From Dyadobacter psychrotolerans (lineage in GTDB: Bacteria > Bacteroidota > Bacteroidia > Cytophagales > Spirosomataceae), in assembly GCF_004349265.1 (NCBI RefSeq), contig NZ_SMFL01000003.1:434001-498000 (forward strand): 64,000 nucleotides of DNA. Direction: 5' to 3'. Both the position numbers and the translations under genes were made by a program. Every line of letters begins with the position of its first letter. The first letter of the stretch is position 1. The notes below the pieces were generated by a model. That model made no database searches and was not told the origin of the DNA. It worked only from the letters and a program-made list of their open reading frames with translations. Shown piece after piece: positions 36,603 to 46,228 of the stretch.

Positions 36603-37385
36603 ATGGAACAACCAGCGGTATCAGAGCAAAAAAGACAGCGCCTTTTTCTTTTGCTTTGCGGAATTTTTCTCACCAACGCCTTGATTGCAGAGATCATTGG
36701 CGGAAAAATATTCTCGGTTGAATCACTGTTGGGAGTTGCTCCCGCTCAGTTACTTATTGGCGGACAAAGGCTAGATTTTAACATGACTGCCGGTGTGATA
36801 AACTGGCCTGTTGTTTTTATCACATCCGATATTATCAATGAATATTTTGGCAGAAAAGGTGTCAAACGTATTTCTTATCTCACAGCAATATTTATTATTT
36901 ACACCTTTATTACCGTTTTGGTCGCTACAAAACTTCCGCCCGCACAGTTCTGGCTGGATTTGAACGGGACAGATAATCAGGGAAATGCTTTTAATATCAA
37001 CGATGCTTTTTCCCGGATTTTTAATCAGGGACTTGGCATAATGGTTGGTTCTATCGTAGCCTTTTTACTAGGCCAGTTGCTGGATGTATCGGTTTTTTCC
37101 TGGCTAAGAAGAAAAACAGGAAGCAAATACATGTGGCTTCGGGCAACCGGTTCAACCATGTTTTCACAGCTGATAGACAGCTTCCTGGTTATTGCTATCG
37201 CATTTTATGTCTTTGGCAACTGGGACCTTAAACAGGTTTTCTCCGTTGGGAGCATCAACTATCTTTACAAAGGACTCGTCGCGATCATGCTTACACCAAT
37301 TCTTTATATAGCCCATTATTTTATCGATAATTATTTAGGCAAAGAATACGCCGAGGAACTGTCTCACAAGGCCGCACATGAGTAA
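36603..37385 (+). CDS. Queuosine precursor transporter (VUT/YhhQ family)
   Basis: 260-residue integral membrane protein with about six hydrophobic segments. The family region LFLLLCGIFLTNALIAEIIG GK is followed by the diagnostic FNMTAGVINWPVVFITSDII NEYFGRKGVKR, in which the Asp/Asn/Glu-Tyr cluster marks the VUT (PF02592) family. GSTMFSQLIDSFLVIAIAF near the C-terminus is also typical. Members import 7-deazaguanine precursors of queuosine, a wobble-base modification of some tRNAs. It ends convergently with the methyltransferase gene, 38 bases away. Substrate assignment rests on the family only. Confidence 0.9.
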   Translation: MEQPAVSEQKRQRLFLLLCGIFLTNALIAEIIGGKIFSVESLLGVAPAQLLIGGQRLDFNMTAGVINWPVVFITSDIINEYFGRKGVKRISYLTAIFIIYTFITVLVATKLPPAQFWLDLNGTDNQGNAFNINDAFSRIFNQGLGIMVGSIVAFLLGQLLDVSVFSWLRRKTGSKYMWLRATGSTMFSQLIDSFLVIAIAFYVFGNWDLKQVFSVGSINYLYKGLVAIMLTPILYIAHYFIDNYLGKEYAEELSHKAAHE

Positions 37386-37423
37386 AGGGCATTGGGCTTA
37401 GGGCATGGGATTTTGGGTTACGC

Positions 37424-38194
37424 CTATGCTTTAAGCTCTGCACCCATTTGCCTCCGCATGTTATCTAAAATCACGGCCGTTGCAATCCCTACATTCAGAG
37501 ATTCGGCTTCTCCAAATCTTGGTATCGTGATCCTGTGTGTTACAAATGCTTCCACCTCGGCACCAACCCCATTGGATTCATTTCCCATTACGATGTATCC
37601 GCCTTTTGAACTAAAACTAAAATCGTATAAAGATTCACCGCCAAGAAAAGCCCCCCCTACCATAGCGCTTTTTGCATTTTCAGCCAGATAAACCGGCAAA
37701 CAAGTGTAAAAAAGGTCGACGCGTGTAAAAGAACCTTTGCTGGCCGCGATTACTTTCGGATTATACAAATCCGTCGTTGTCTCAGAGCAGATTATTTTTT
37801 TAATTCCATACCAATCTGCAATACGGATGATGGTTCCCAGGTTTCCGGGATCACTCACATCATCAAGTACAAGTACATATTCATTGTTTTCTGCACACAA
37901 AAAATCGTTTTGTTTCGTTTTCGCTACGGCCAGACAGGAGTCGTTGGTTTGGAAAGATCCAAGTCCCTGCAATTCCTGTAATGTGACGGTTTCGAAAAGA
38001 GTTTTGTGCTGGCTTGAAATAGTTGAGTATTTTTGCTGAAATTCCGTGGTGGCTAACACAAACTCAACTGTAAAATCTGAATCTAACAATTCAAGTACAC
38101 TCTTGGTCCCTTCTACAATGAAAGCCTGACTAAGCTGACGGTACTTTTTGATTTTCAGTGAATTGATGTACTTAATACGATTTTTGGAAAGCAT
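37424..38194 (-). CDS. TrmH/SpoU-family RNA 2'-O-methyltransferase
   Basis: 256-residue SAM-dependent RNA methyltransferase. An N-terminal substrate-binding domain (INSLKIKKYRQLSQAFIVEG, resembling SpoU_sub_bind) is followed by the knotted SPOUT domain with its three motifs: DVSDPGNLGTIIRIADW, YIVMGNESNGV and ITIPRFGEAESLNVGIATAV. The target (23S rRNA or a tRNA) cannot be told. Its ATG (38192-38194) shares a base with the TTG start of the divergent tamL gene, so the two promoters must lie inside each other's coding sequence. Confidence 0.93.
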   Translation of the reverse strand: MLSKNRIKYINSLKIKKYRQLSQAFIVEGTKSVLELLDSDFTVEFVLATTEFQQKYSTISSQHKTLFETVTLQELQGLGSFQTNDSCLAVAKTKQNDFLCAENNEYVLVLDDVSDPGNLGTIIRIADWYGIKKIICSETTTDLYNPKVIAASKGSFTRVDLFYTCLPVYLAENAKSAMVGGAFLGGESLYDFSFSSKGGYIVMGNESNGVGAEVEAFVTHRITIPRFGEAESLNVGIATAVILDNMRRQMGAELKA

Positions 38195-40653
38195 TGAATA
38201 GTAAGTATAAGTTTACGTATTGTTGGTATCTGATCCTTATTCTTTTAGGGCTGTCTTCCTGCGCCCAAAAGTCCGCTTTTCAATCCCAGGGTTATTACCT
38301 CGGGAATTCATACATGAAAGGCAACCAGGTAATCAGCGACTCTGAGCTTGATGCCCTCATTCCTCAAAAGCCCAATCGCCGCTTACTCGGTCTTCCATTA
38401 TTCCCTTATGTCGGTCTTTACCGTTTTGGGCAGCTTTTTTACAACAAGGAAGAAAAACAGAGAAAAGTAATTGAGGTCACGCAAAATTATCAGAAAGAAT
38501 CGCGATTACATGAAAATGATCCGGCAAAGCTGGAAAAAATACAGCGCAGGTATGCCAAGAAACTGGAAAGGGCACAAACCAGAGCAGAAAAAGGCAATTT
38601 CTGGATGCGCGTTTTAGGTGAAGAACCTGTTTATTTTATCAATGGAGAGGTTGCAAAAAATGCAGAAAAGATGCAGAAGTATCTTTATAATAACGGTTTT
38701 TTTCAATCTATAGTCACATTTAAACCGGATACGATTTTTAACCGTATCAAAGTCACTTATTTTATTGAAGAGAATCGACCGACGATTATTCGCCATATCG
38801 ACTATCAGGTAAAAAATATTCTGGTCGACAGCCTAATTCGTGAGGATGTTAAAGACGCTCCGCTGGTTGCTGGCAAAAGATACGATGGAGACGCGTTTGA
38901 AGAAGAAAGGATTCGTATTGAAACATTGCTGAGAGATCAGGGTTATCTGGGATTTTCCCGCCAGAATATTAATTATCTGGTTAACGATACCATCACCAAT
39001 ATAAAAACCGATAGTCTTTTCAAGCTTGTAGACATCAATGTAATGGTCGATATGCCCGCAGATGACAAAGTTGCTTCACGCTACACCATTTCGTCGGTCA
39101 ATTTTGAAGTGCTGCCTCCGTCAGGACTTCCTGACTCGTTATTCAGGAAAACAACTTCTACCCGAAGGAAAATTCAATATTCTTTTTTGGATAAAAAATT
39201 CTCAACTTCAATTCTGGACAGTAAAATACAGGTGCGACCAGGAGAATTTTACAGTCAGCAAAAGGAAAGGGATACACAGCGGCAGCTGTCACTTACCGAT
39301 CAGTTCAGGTTTGTTAATTATACCTATAAACTGGATTCCACAGGAAAAGGGATTCAGGGAACATTTAAGGCAATACCTCTTGACAAGTATCAGTTTTCCA
39401 CCGACGTAGGACTTAACGTCATCCAGTTGCAAGGAGCGCCCGGCCCTTTTGCAAACTTTTCCTATAAGATCCGGAATGTTTTTAATGGATTGGAAAACTT
39501 CGAGGCCAACCTCCGCGGAGGAATTGAACTGGTTCCGGGTTTCCTAAACAGCAAAATCTATCGAAGTGAAGAAATTGGATTAAATACCTCTATTCTTTTC
39601 CCAAAACTGCTTATTCCAGGGGATTTTTTCCGGAGAAGAGTTTCTACCTATAACCCCCGTACGCAGGTTGGTCTGGGTTATAATTATGTAAAACGACCAG
39701 AGTATTCACGGACCAATTTCAAAACATCTATGACGTACTCATGGCAGCCGGATAATACTACACTTTACAATTTGTCACTGGTTGACCTGAACGTATTGAA
39801 CACTTCCCGCCTGGATGGCGATTTCAGTAAACTTCTCGATGACCTTCAATTGCAGGGTAATAATTTAAAAAACAGCTTTTTAAAGTCTTTTGTTTCGGAT
39901 GTAAACTTCACCTATGTTCACAACACCAATTCAATTACAGGACCGCAAAAAAATGCGCGATACTTCCGGGTATCGCTGGAATCGGGCGGAACTTCCCTGA
40001 ATATTTTACCCGGACAGAAAAAACTAATCACAAATATTTTTCGTGACAGTCTGCAATTTTACAAATACCTGCGCTGGAATGTTGATTTCCGAAAATATTG
40101 GCCTGTTGGCCGCCAGTCTGCTTTTGTGGCTCGGGTGAACAGCGGTGCAATTTACAGTTATGGAGAAAGCAGCGTACCCCCTTACGAAAAGTACTTTTTT
40201 GCCGGCGGATCGAATAGCTTACGTGCCTGGCTGCCACGACGGTTAGGCCCGGGTTCGTCACCACCAAAACGGACTGACAACAACTTTTCAATTGAAGCTC
40301 CCGGAGAATTTTTACTTGAAGGTAATCTTGAGTATCGTGGTCACCTCGCTCATTTTTTCGGAGATATCAATTACGCGCTGTTTATTGACGCAGGTAACGT
40401 TTGGAACTTTAACAGTACAGACAGTGAGCAAAATCTGAAAGCGGGCGATTTTTTAAAGGACATCGCAATTGGTTCCGGTTTTGGTATCCGTTACGATTTA
40501 TCCTTTTTTATTCTCCGCTTCGATTTTGGGATAAAAGTTTACGATCCTTCCGTCCGAAGGTTCGTTCTGGATGAATTTGATCCTGGCAAACCTTTCAGAC
40601 GAACCCAATCCAATTTCCTGAATATAAACCTGGGGGTTGGATATCCGTTTTAG
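38194..40653 (+). CDS. tamL: TamL-like BamA/TamA-family outer-membrane lipoprotein
   Basis: 819-residue outer-membrane protein of the Omp85 superfamily. The start is TTG: in-frame codons upstream reach a stop at 38173-38175 without ATG or GTG, and the TTG leads directly into a lipoprotein signal (YLILILLGLSSC). POTRA-like regions cover roughly residues 140-420 (FNRIKVTYFIEENRPTIIRH, RIRIETLLRDQGYLGFSRQN). The C-terminal barrel ends with KYFFAGGSNSLRAWLPRRLG (the conserved Omp85 loop region), FGIRYDLSFFILRFDFGIKV and FLNINLGVGYPF. In Bacteroidota TamL replaces TamA as partner of TamB for membrane protein or lipid transport. No tamB is adjacent. Confidence 0.9.
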   Translation: MNSKYKFTYCWYLILILLGLSSCAQKSAFQSQGYYLGNSYMKGNQVISDSELDALIPQKPNRRLLGLPLFPYVGLYRFGQLFYNKEEKQRKVIEVTQNYQKESRLHENDPAKLEKIQRRYAKKLERAQTRAEKGNFWMRVLGEEPVYFINGEVAKNAEKMQKYLYNNGFFQSIVTFKPDTIFNRIKVTYFIEENRPTIIRHIDYQVKNILVDSLIREDVKDAPLVAGKRYDGDAFEEERIRIETLLRDQGYLGFSRQNINYLVNDTITNIKTDSLFKLVDINVMVDMPADDKVASRYTISSVNFEVLPPSGLPDSLFRKTTSTRRKIQYSFLDKKFSTSILDSKIQVRPGEFYSQQKERDTQRQLSLTDQFRFVNYTYKLDSTGKGIQGTFKAIPLDKYQFSTDVGLNVIQLQGAPGPFANFSYKIRNVFNGLENFEANLRGGIELVPGFLNSKIYRSEEIGLNTSILFPKLLIPGDFFRRRVSTYNPRTQVGLGYNYVKRPEYSRTNFKTSMTYSWQPDNTTLYNLSLVDLNVLNTSRLDGDFSKLLDDLQLQGNNLKNSFLKSFVSDVNFTYVHNTNSITGPQKNARYFRVSLESGGTSLNILPGQKKLITNIFRDSLQFYKYLRWNVDFRKYWPVGRQSAFVARVNSGAIYSYGESSVPPYEKYFFAGGSNSLRAWLPRRLGPGSSPPKRTDNNFSIEAPGEFLLEGNLEYRGHLAHFFGDINYALFIDAGNVWNFNSTDSEQNLKAGDFLKDIAIGSGFGIRYDLSFFILRFDFGIKVYDPSVRRFVLDEFDPGKPFRRTQSNFLNINLGVGYPF

Positions 40654-40889
40654 TTGATGTTTGAGTGTTTCGGTCCGAACAATCTGTCGGAAATTTGAGG
40701 TTTGTTATAATACATTTTTTAACGATCAAACAGCCAAACAATAAAATTAGACTCACCCGGTTGCATTCGATTTTAACAAACAATAACACCAAAATCCTTG
40801 GGCCTCCGCTATGACAGTTTGTCAGTTGTTATTAATTTCTTTGTACCTTCGCATTTCAAATTCGCAGACTAATTGAATTCCCCTGTCAG
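40654..40889. other. Intergenic region upstream of miaB
   Basis: 236 bases. A short hairpin TTCGG-T-CCGAA lies near 40670, shortly after the tamL stop. TTAATTTCTTTG near 40840 is a loose match to the minus-7 element. Nothing else is supported. Confidence 0.4.
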
Positions 40890-42383
40890 ATGGAGCACAG
40901 AATTGCACAGAGTTTAAAAATACTAACAGATACAGATAAAGAGGCATGTGAAACGGTTCGTATTTCTGAAAATGAGCCATCCGCAGGCAAGAAAACGCTA
41001 TTTATTGAAAGCTATGGTTGCCAAATGAATTTTGCAGACAGCGAAATTGTGGCATCCGTTATGCGTAATGCAGGCTTTGCTACCACTTCGGATGCAGAAA
41101 ACGCAGATTTGATATTCCTGAATACCTGTGCGATACGTGACAACGCAGAGCAGCGGGTAAGAACAAGACTAAAACAACTGAACGTCTATAAAAAGAAACG
41201 GCCGGGTATGCTCATTGGCGTGCTGGGGTGTATGGCCGAACGTCTGAAAGCCAAATTGCTCGAAGAAGAAAAGATGGTTGACATCGTAACCGGCCCTGAT
41301 GCTTACCGTGACCTTCCCCGTCTTGTTGAAGAAGCAGAGACAGGTCAAAAAGGTGTTAATGTTTTTTTATCAAGAGAAGAAACTTATGCAGATATTTCTC
41401 CTGTACGCCTCAATTCTAATGGCGTAACTGCACTTATTTCCATCATGCGCGGCTGCGATAACATGTGTAGCTTCTGTGTTGTGCCCTATACAAGAGGAAG
41501 GGAAAGAAGCCGTGATCCTTATTCGATCGTTAAGGAAGCGCAGGATCTGTATGATCAGGGTTTTAAGGAAGTGACCCTGCTTGGGCAGAATGTGGATAGT
41601 TACAAATGGAGCGGTACTGAAAATAACGCAGCAAATTCATTCCCTGTCATTGGTTCTGCTGCCCTTCCTGTGCAGATAAACTTTGCAAAATTATTGGAAA
41701 TGGTGGCGTCCATCAGTCCTGAACTGCGTGTACGTTTCAGCACCTCTCATCCAAAAGATATTACCGACGAAGTCCTTTATACCATTAAAAAGTTTGATAA
41801 TATCTGCAAGTATATTCACTTGCCGGCCCAGCATGGCAACAGCCGGATGCTTGCTATCATGAACCGTACTTATGACCGCGATTGGTATTTGGAGAGAATT
41901 GACAGCATCCGCCGTATTTTAGGTGATGAATGTGGCATTTCTCATGATATGATTGCCGGATTCTGCACTGAAACGGAGGAAGAACACCTTGATTCTCTTT
42001 CACTTTTGGAATATGTAAGGTTTGATTTCGGGTATATGTTTTCTTATTCGGAACGTCCCGGGACACCTGCAGCCAAGAAGTATAAAGATGACATATCGCC
42101 TGAACTAAAACAGCGCCGTCTTGCAGAAATCATTGCTGTTCAGCAGCGTATTTCGGCAGAAAGAAACAAGAAACTGGTTGGAACTTTACAGCGTGTTTTG
42201 GCGGAAGGTTTTTCAAAACGTTCACAGGATGACCTGTCCGGGAGAAGCGACCAGAATAAAGTGGTTATTTTTCCAAAGGAAAATTTCAAAAAGGGCGATT
42301 ACGTCAATGTGTTGATCACCGAAACTACATCAGCAACCCTGCGCGGAAAAGCACTGGCAGAGGAAGAAGTGATGTTATATTAA
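40890..42383 (+). CDS. miaB: tRNA-2-methylthio-N6-dimethylallyladenosine synthase
   Basis: 497-residue radical-SAM methylthiotransferase acting on A37 of tRNAs already carrying the isopentenyl group. The N-terminal UPF0004 domain has three cluster cysteines (C44 in [14 protein letters not shown]80 in [11 protein letters not shown]114 in VLGCMAER). The radical-SAM CxxxCxxC is C189/C193/C196 ([10 protein letters not shown], then [12 protein letters not shown]), followed by [14 protein letters not shown]-like RNA-binding domain closes the protein (about residues 430-495). All cluster ligands are present. It begins the gene series miaB, sigma-54 activator, lptE, TPR protein, secG on one strand. 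Confidence 0.97.
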   Translation: MEHRIAQSLKILTDTDKEACETVRISENEPSAGKKTLFIESYGCQMNFADSEIVASVMRNAGFATTSDAENADLIFLNTCAIRDNAEQRVRTRLKQLNVYKKKRPGMLIGVLGCMAERLKAKLLEEEKMVDIVTGPDAYRDLPRLVEEAETGQKGVNVFLSREETYADISPVRLNSNGVTALISIMRGCDNMCSFCVVPYTRGRERSRDPYSIVKEAQDLYDQGFKEVTLLGQNVDSYKWSGTENNAANSFPVIGSAALPVQINFAKLLEMVASISPELRVRFSTSHPKDITDEVLYTIKKFDNICKYIHLPAQHGNSRMLAIMNRTYDRDWYLERIDSIRRILGDECGISHDMIAGFCTETEEEHLDSLSLLEYVRFDFGYMFSYSERPGTPAAKKYKDDISPELKQRRLAEIIAVQQRISAERNKKLVGTLQRVLAEGFSKRSQDDLSGRSDQNKVVIFPKENFKKGDYVNVLITETTSATLRGKALAEEEVMLY

Positions 42384-42454
42384 TTTTTCATGTGTGGGAA
42401 AATCCCCGCAATAAAAGGCTGTGTGCTGAAGGCCAATAGCCAACCGCGATCTTA

Positions 42455-43747
42455 ATGAATTCATCAGAAATACAAGCTGTAAAAAACAGGTTTGGAATTA
42501 TTGGTACTTCTCCGGTGCTGAATCACGCCATCAATGTTGCGATTCAGGTAGCGGCGACGGACCTGACCGTACTGATCACCGGTGAAAGCGGTAGTGGTAA
42601 AGAATCCTTTTCAAAGATAATACACAGCATCAGCTCACGTAAACACGGACCGTTCATCGCGATCAACTGCGGCGCTATTCCGGAAGGAACGATTGATTCA
42701 GAACTTTTTGGTCATGAAAAAGGCGCTTTTACCGGCGCACTTGACTCTCGAAAAGGATATTTTGAAACAACAAACGGCGGTACGATTTTCCTTGATGAAG
42801 TTGGAGAAATGCCGCTGGGGACGCAATCACGTCTGCTTCGGGTTCTGGAGAACGGCGAATATATCCGTGTTGGTTCGTCAAAGGTATTAAAAACCAATGT
42901 CCGTGTTGTAGCCGCAACGAATGTAAACCTGCTTGAAGCTGTCAACAACGGAAAATTCCGGGAAGATCTTTATTACAGACTGAACACCGTGCCGATTTAT
43001 GTTCCTCCCCTGCGCGACCGGGGTGAAGACGTTCTATTACTTTTCCGCAAATTCACCAATGATTTTTCCGAACGGTACAGAACGAAACCGGTGAGATTGG
43101 ATGCGGAGGCGAGAGAAGTTTTAGGTCAGTATGCTTTTCCCGGTAACATACGTCAGCTGAAAAATATTGCCGAGCAAATTACCATCCTGGAAACAGATAA
43201 GGAGTTGCCAATAACCGCTGCTACTTTAAACCATTATCTGAATCCGGTGCAGCCGTCGAGTCGCAAGGCGCTGGTACCGATGCGCAATAACGACGAATCT
43301 TCTAATTCATTCTCAGAAAGAGAATTGCTTTATAAAGTACTTTTTGACATGCGGCGGGATGTGACAGAGCTAAAAAAACTGGTTCTGAATGTGTTGGAAA
43401 ATGAAAAATATGGTGGTGAAATTCTAAAAGATCACCAGGAATTATTTAGCTCATTAAATAATCCCGAACCTGTTATCTCACAGCCAACAGTAGAACCTTC
43501 ACGCCTGCTTACGCCCCATTCACGAAACGTAGATCTGGACAGATACTCCGACGAACGCAGTGAGATTGAAGATGTGGTCCATGTTGCCGCAGAAGAAGAA
43601 TCACTTTCGCTGGAAGACAAGGAAAAAGAAATGATCATCAAAGCGCTTCGTAAGAATAACAATAAACGAAAATATGCCGCAAGTGCATTGGGAATCTCAG
43701 AACGAACGTTGTATCGGAAAATTAAACAGTACGATATAGAGGAGTAA
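42455..43747 (+). CDS. Sigma-54-dependent transcriptional activator without receiver domain
   Basis: 430-residue enhancer-binding protein. The AAA+ domain begins almost at the N-terminus: Walker A GESGSGKE (residues 43-50), the sigma-54 contact loop GAFTGA (90-95), Walker B region GGTIFLDEVGEMP, an arginine-finger region, and FPGNIRQLKNIAEQI. A poorly conserved linker of about 110 residues follows, then a Fis-type helix-turn-helix at the C-terminus (KYAASALGISERTLYRKIKQ). With no receiver, GAF or PAS domain, control must be by its own level, by partner proteins or through the linker. Its stop overlaps the lptE start (TAATG). A sigma-54-like site precedes groES in this window. Confidence 0.93.
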   Translation: MNSSEIQAVKNRFGIIGTSPVLNHAINVAIQVAATDLTVLITGESGSGKESFSKIIHSISSRKHGPFIAINCGAIPEGTIDSELFGHEKGAFTGALDSRKGYFETTNGGTIFLDEVGEMPLGTQSRLLRVLENGEYIRVGSSKVLKTNVRVVAATNVNLLEAVNNGKFREDLYYRLNTVPIYVPPLRDRGEDVLLLFRKFTNDFSERYRTKPVRLDAEAREVLGQYAFPGNIRQLKNIAEQITILETDKELPITAATLNHYLNPVQPSSRKALVPMRNNDESSNSFSERELLYKVLFDMRRDVTELKKLVLNVLENEKYGGEILKDHQELFSSLNNPEPVISQPTVEPSRLLTPHSRNVDLDRYSDERSEIEDVVHVAAEEESLSLEDKEKEMIIKALRKNNNKRKYAASALGISERTLYRKIKQYDIEE

Positions 43748-44325
43748 TGGCAATCGAACAGACAAAAATGAATTTTAATTTAAAGAATAATTTTGATAAA
43801 AAACACATCACTTCTTTTACAAAAAGAGTGACGGTGATACTCCTGATTCTTAATTCTGCATTTTTCATTTCAAGCTGCGGTATTTATTCATTCAGCGGAA
43901 CGAACCTGTCACCGGATCTTAAAACTTTTACTGTTGTCAACTTCACGATGGGTACGGCAGGCGGACCTGCTAACCTGCCGCAAAGGCTTACCGAGCAGCT
44001 GAAAGAATATTTCCAGAAAAACACCAGCCTTACGAGCCTTCCCAGCGGCGGTGATCTCATTCTGGAAGGTTCAATTACCGGTTATGATGTAACTCCGGCA
44101 GCCCCTACCGCGAATGACCAGGCCGGACTTAACAGGTTAAACGTTACTGTGCAGGTTCGTTTTACAAATGGAAAAGACGAAACTAAAAATTTCGACCAGT
44201 CATTTACTTATTATGCGGATTTCCCACAGGATCAGACACTTGACCAGAACGAGGCAAGATTATTGCCAACAATTCAGGAAAACCTGATCCAGCAAATATT
44301 TAATAAATCAGCTGCTGACTGGTAA
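43747..44325 (+). CDS. lptE: LptE-like LPS-assembly lipoprotein
   Basis: 192-residue lipoprotein. The hydrophobic segment VTVILLILNSAFFISSC ends in a lipobox, then GIYSFSGTNLSPDLKTFTVV, the usual beginning of Bacteroidota LptE, and the PQRLTEQLKEYFQ helix. LptE plugs the LptD barrel and helps deliver lipopolysaccharide to the outer leaflet. The ATG overlaps the stop of the sigma-54 activator, so translation is coupled; an internal ATG seven codons on (MNFNLK) is an alternative start. The unusually long N-terminal region before the hydrophobic segment makes the second start attractive. Confidence 0.88.
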   Translation: MAIEQTKMNFNLKNNFDKKHITSFTKRVTVILLILNSAFFISSCGIYSFSGTNLSPDLKTFTVVNFTMGTAGGPANLPQRLTEQLKEYFQKNTSLTSLPSGGDLILEGSITGYDVTPAAPTANDQAGLNRLNVTVQVRFTNGKDETKNFDQSFTYYADFPQDQTLDQNEARLLPTIQENLIQQIFNKSAADW

Positions 44326-44381
44326 GAGCCATTCCTTTTCCGTAATTTCATTTTTTAATTTACTTAAAACCAGAGCGGTTC

Positions 44382-45038
44382 ATGACAATCGTTGATAAGG
44401 ATACGTTCAACAATTTGGTTAAATTTCCAAACGAACTGGACGCCGGTTCCATTCCACAACTTGAAGCAATAATCAAGGCGTTTCCTTATTGTCAGATCAA
44501 TTATTCCCTGTTGGCAAAAGCTTCCAGCGTTTCAGGCACAGAAGAGCTCGAAAAAACAAAACCGCTTGCAGCAGCTTATGCACTTAGCAGAGTTGCACTA
44601 CAGCATCTGGTTGAAAGTCATGAGAGATACGACACATCCGTTGATGTTGAGAAAGTTACAATTTCCAAGGACGCACTGGTACCTCAGGAAGCAGAAGATA
44701 TTCTGATTGACCTGGCTGCTCAGGATATACCTGATTTACAAGCTCAAAGATCGGAGGAACAGAAAAGACAGCAGCAGATTATTCAGGGATTTATGAAGAA
44801 AAATCCCCGTATCAGCCGCCAGGAAAGCAATGTGGAGCCTATTGTTGTCAACGTTAGCGGAAGAGTTGCGGAGTCGGGAACGGGATTAATTGAAACAGAA
44901 GCATTTGCCAGAATTTTACTTCGTCAGGGGAAAATTGAGAAGGCAATTGATCTTTATCAGAAATTGATCTTGAAAAATCCGAAAAAAAGGAATTACTTTG
45001 CGAAAAAATTAAGTGAACTTTATCAGTCAGGAAAATAA
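44382..45038 (+). CDS. TPR-containing hypothetical protein
   Basis: 218-residue soluble protein without a signal peptide. The N-terminal half starts with TIVDKDTFNNLVKFPNELDA and a helical ALEAIIKAFPYCQ-like pattern that recurs in Bacteroidota proteins next to secG. The middle is charged and low-complexity (QRSEEQKRQQQIIQGFMKK). The last 45 residues form a TPR-like hairpin (TEAFARILLRQGKIEKAIDL, then NPKKRNYFAKKLSELYQ). It sits between lptE and secG on the same strand and may be an envelope-biogenesis scaffold, but there is no direct evidence for a function. Confidence 0.75.
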   Translation: MTIVDKDTFNNLVKFPNELDAGSIPQLEAIIKAFPYCQINYSLLAKASSVSGTEELEKTKPLAAAYALSRVALQHLVESHERYDTSVDVEKVTISKDALVPQEAEDILIDLAAQDIPDLQAQRSEEQKRQQQIIQGFMKKNPRISRQESNVEPIVVNVSGRVAESGTGLIETEAFARILLRQGKIEKAIDLYQKLILKNPKKRNYFAKKLSELYQSGK

Positions 45039-45097
45039 AACCTGTTTATCCTTCATTGAAAATTCACGTATTCATTCATTCTATCTTGTTCTAAGGC

Positions 45098-45475
45098 ATG
45101 TATTTGGGTTTGATTATTCTCGTTGCGATTATCGCAGTTTTATTAATTCTGGTTGTATTGGTTCAAAATTCTAAGGGCGGTGGTTTATCCAGCGAATTTA
45201 GCGGTGCCGGTACCACGCAAATGTTTGGTGTTAAAAAAACAACTGATTTGCTTGAACAGATCACCTGGGGACTTGCCAGCGCAGTAATATTGATCTCATT
45301 GGCTTCTTACATTGTTGCAAGCGGCAATAACGATGGCAGCGGAATCAGAAGTGTAAACATTGAAAAGGCACAAAATACAGTTGTTCCGGGTGGAAATATT
45401 GCTCCGGCTCCTGCACAAAGCGGAACAGCTCCGGCAGCAACCACACCTGCGGCTCCTGCTGATACTACAAAATAA
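45098..45475 (+). CDS. secG: Preprotein translocase subunit SecG
   Basis: 125-residue membrane protein, the small accessory subunit of SecYEG. The first membrane span is MYLGLIILVAIIAVLLILVV, followed by the conserved VQNSKGGGLSSEFSGAGTTQMFGVKKTTD cytoplasmic loop (given here in its usual two parts, QNSKGGGL and TDLLEQITW), then the second span GLASAVILISLASYIVA. The C-terminal 45 residues are Ala/Pro/Thr-rich and variable, as usual in this phylum. A strong terminator follows. Confidence 0.95.
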   Translation: MYLGLIILVAIIAVLLILVVLVQNSKGGGLSSEFSGAGTTQMFGVKKTTDLLEQITWGLASAVILISLASYIVASGNNDGSGIRSVNIEKAQNTVVPGGNIAPAPAQSGTAPAATTPAAPADTTK

Positions 45476-45496
45476 GAAAAACGATAAGTTTTGTGT

Positions 45497-45536
45497 GCAG
45501 CTAACATGGACAGATTGTTTTGTCTTTGTTAGCTGC
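45497..45536 (+). terminator. Terminator after secG
   Basis: GCAGCTAACA (45497-45506) pairs perfectly with TGTTAGCTGC (45527-45536), followed by ATTTTTTTTG. Confidence 0.85.
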
Positions 45537-45567
45537 ATTTTTTTGTTATGATTTAGCTTAAAATATC

Positions 45568-46149
45568 ATGAAAAGGATCACCGTGTTTTGCGGTTCGAGT
45601 TTTGGCAGCGACGAAATTTACAGGGCCCAGGCAACCGAACTTGGACAAGCACTGGCAAAAAAGGGAATAGAGCTGGTTTATGGAGGTGCTAATGTGGGAC
45701 TGATGGGCGCGGTTGCAGACGGGGTTTTAAGCGAAGGCGGAAAAGTTATCGGTGTTTTGCCACATTTTCTGCAATCGAAAGAAATCGCTCACCAGGGATT
45801 AACCGAACTGATTCTGGTGGAAAGTATGCATGAAAGGAAAACCAAAATGAATGAGCTCTGCGATGGCGTTATTGCACTTCCCGGAGGTTTTGGAACCCTT
45901 GAAGAATTTTTTGAAATGCTGACCTGGGCCCAGCTAGGACTGCATAAAAAACCAATAGCTGTTTTAAACATCGACGGTTTCTACGATTCACTCACTGTTC
46001 TCATTCAGGTTATGGTGGATAAAGGTTTTCTGAAACAGGTCAATCAGGAAATGCTGCTGGTAAGCGACGACATTGATGAACTTCTTACCAAAATGAGTGT
46101 ATATACCGCACCGGAAGTTGGTAAATGGATTTCGAAAGAAACGGTTTAA
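45568..46149 (+). CDS. LOG-family protein (nucleoside 5'-monophosphate phosphoribohydrolase)
   Basis: 193-residue Rossmann-like protein of the TIGR00730/LOG family. The nucleotide-binding motifs are intact: VFCGSSFGSD at the start, VYGGANVGLMGAVADGVL, MHERKTKMNELCDGVIALPGG as two blocks (MHERK and PGGFGTLEEFFEMLTW). Family members release the base from cytokinin-type or ordinary nucleoside monophosphates. A link with the upstream miaB (isopentenylated tRNA, a source of cytokinin-like nucleotides) is tempting but only positional. Cytoplasmic; terminator at 46166-46205. Confidence 0.92.
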   Translation: MKRITVFCGSSFGSDEIYRAQATELGQALAKKGIELVYGGANVGLMGAVADGVLSEGGKVIGVLPHFLQSKEIAHQGLTELILVESMHERKTKMNELCDGVIALPGGFGTLEEFFEMLTWAQLGLHKKPIAVLNIDGFYDSLTVLIQVMVDKGFLKQVNQEMLLVSDDIDELLTKMSVYTAPEVGKWISKETV

Positions 46150-46165
46150 TAAAATTTCTCTAAAC

Positions 46166-46205
46166 AATAGTTTGACTGTCGAAAACCAACGGCAGTCAAA
46201 CTATT
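46166..46205. terminator. Bidirectional terminator between convergent genes
   Basis: AATAGTTTGACTG (46166-46178) and CAGTCAAACTATT (46193-46205) are perfect 13-bp complements with a 14-base loop, between the LOG gene and the convergent hypothetical gene. Confidence 0.85.
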
Positions 46206-46228
46206 ATATGAAACTTCACGTGAACATC

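Noticed and set aside
37386..37423. GGGCAT/TTGGG repeats between the transporter and methyltransferase genes
   Set aside because: Only a few short imperfect units; no stem-loop strong enough for a terminator.
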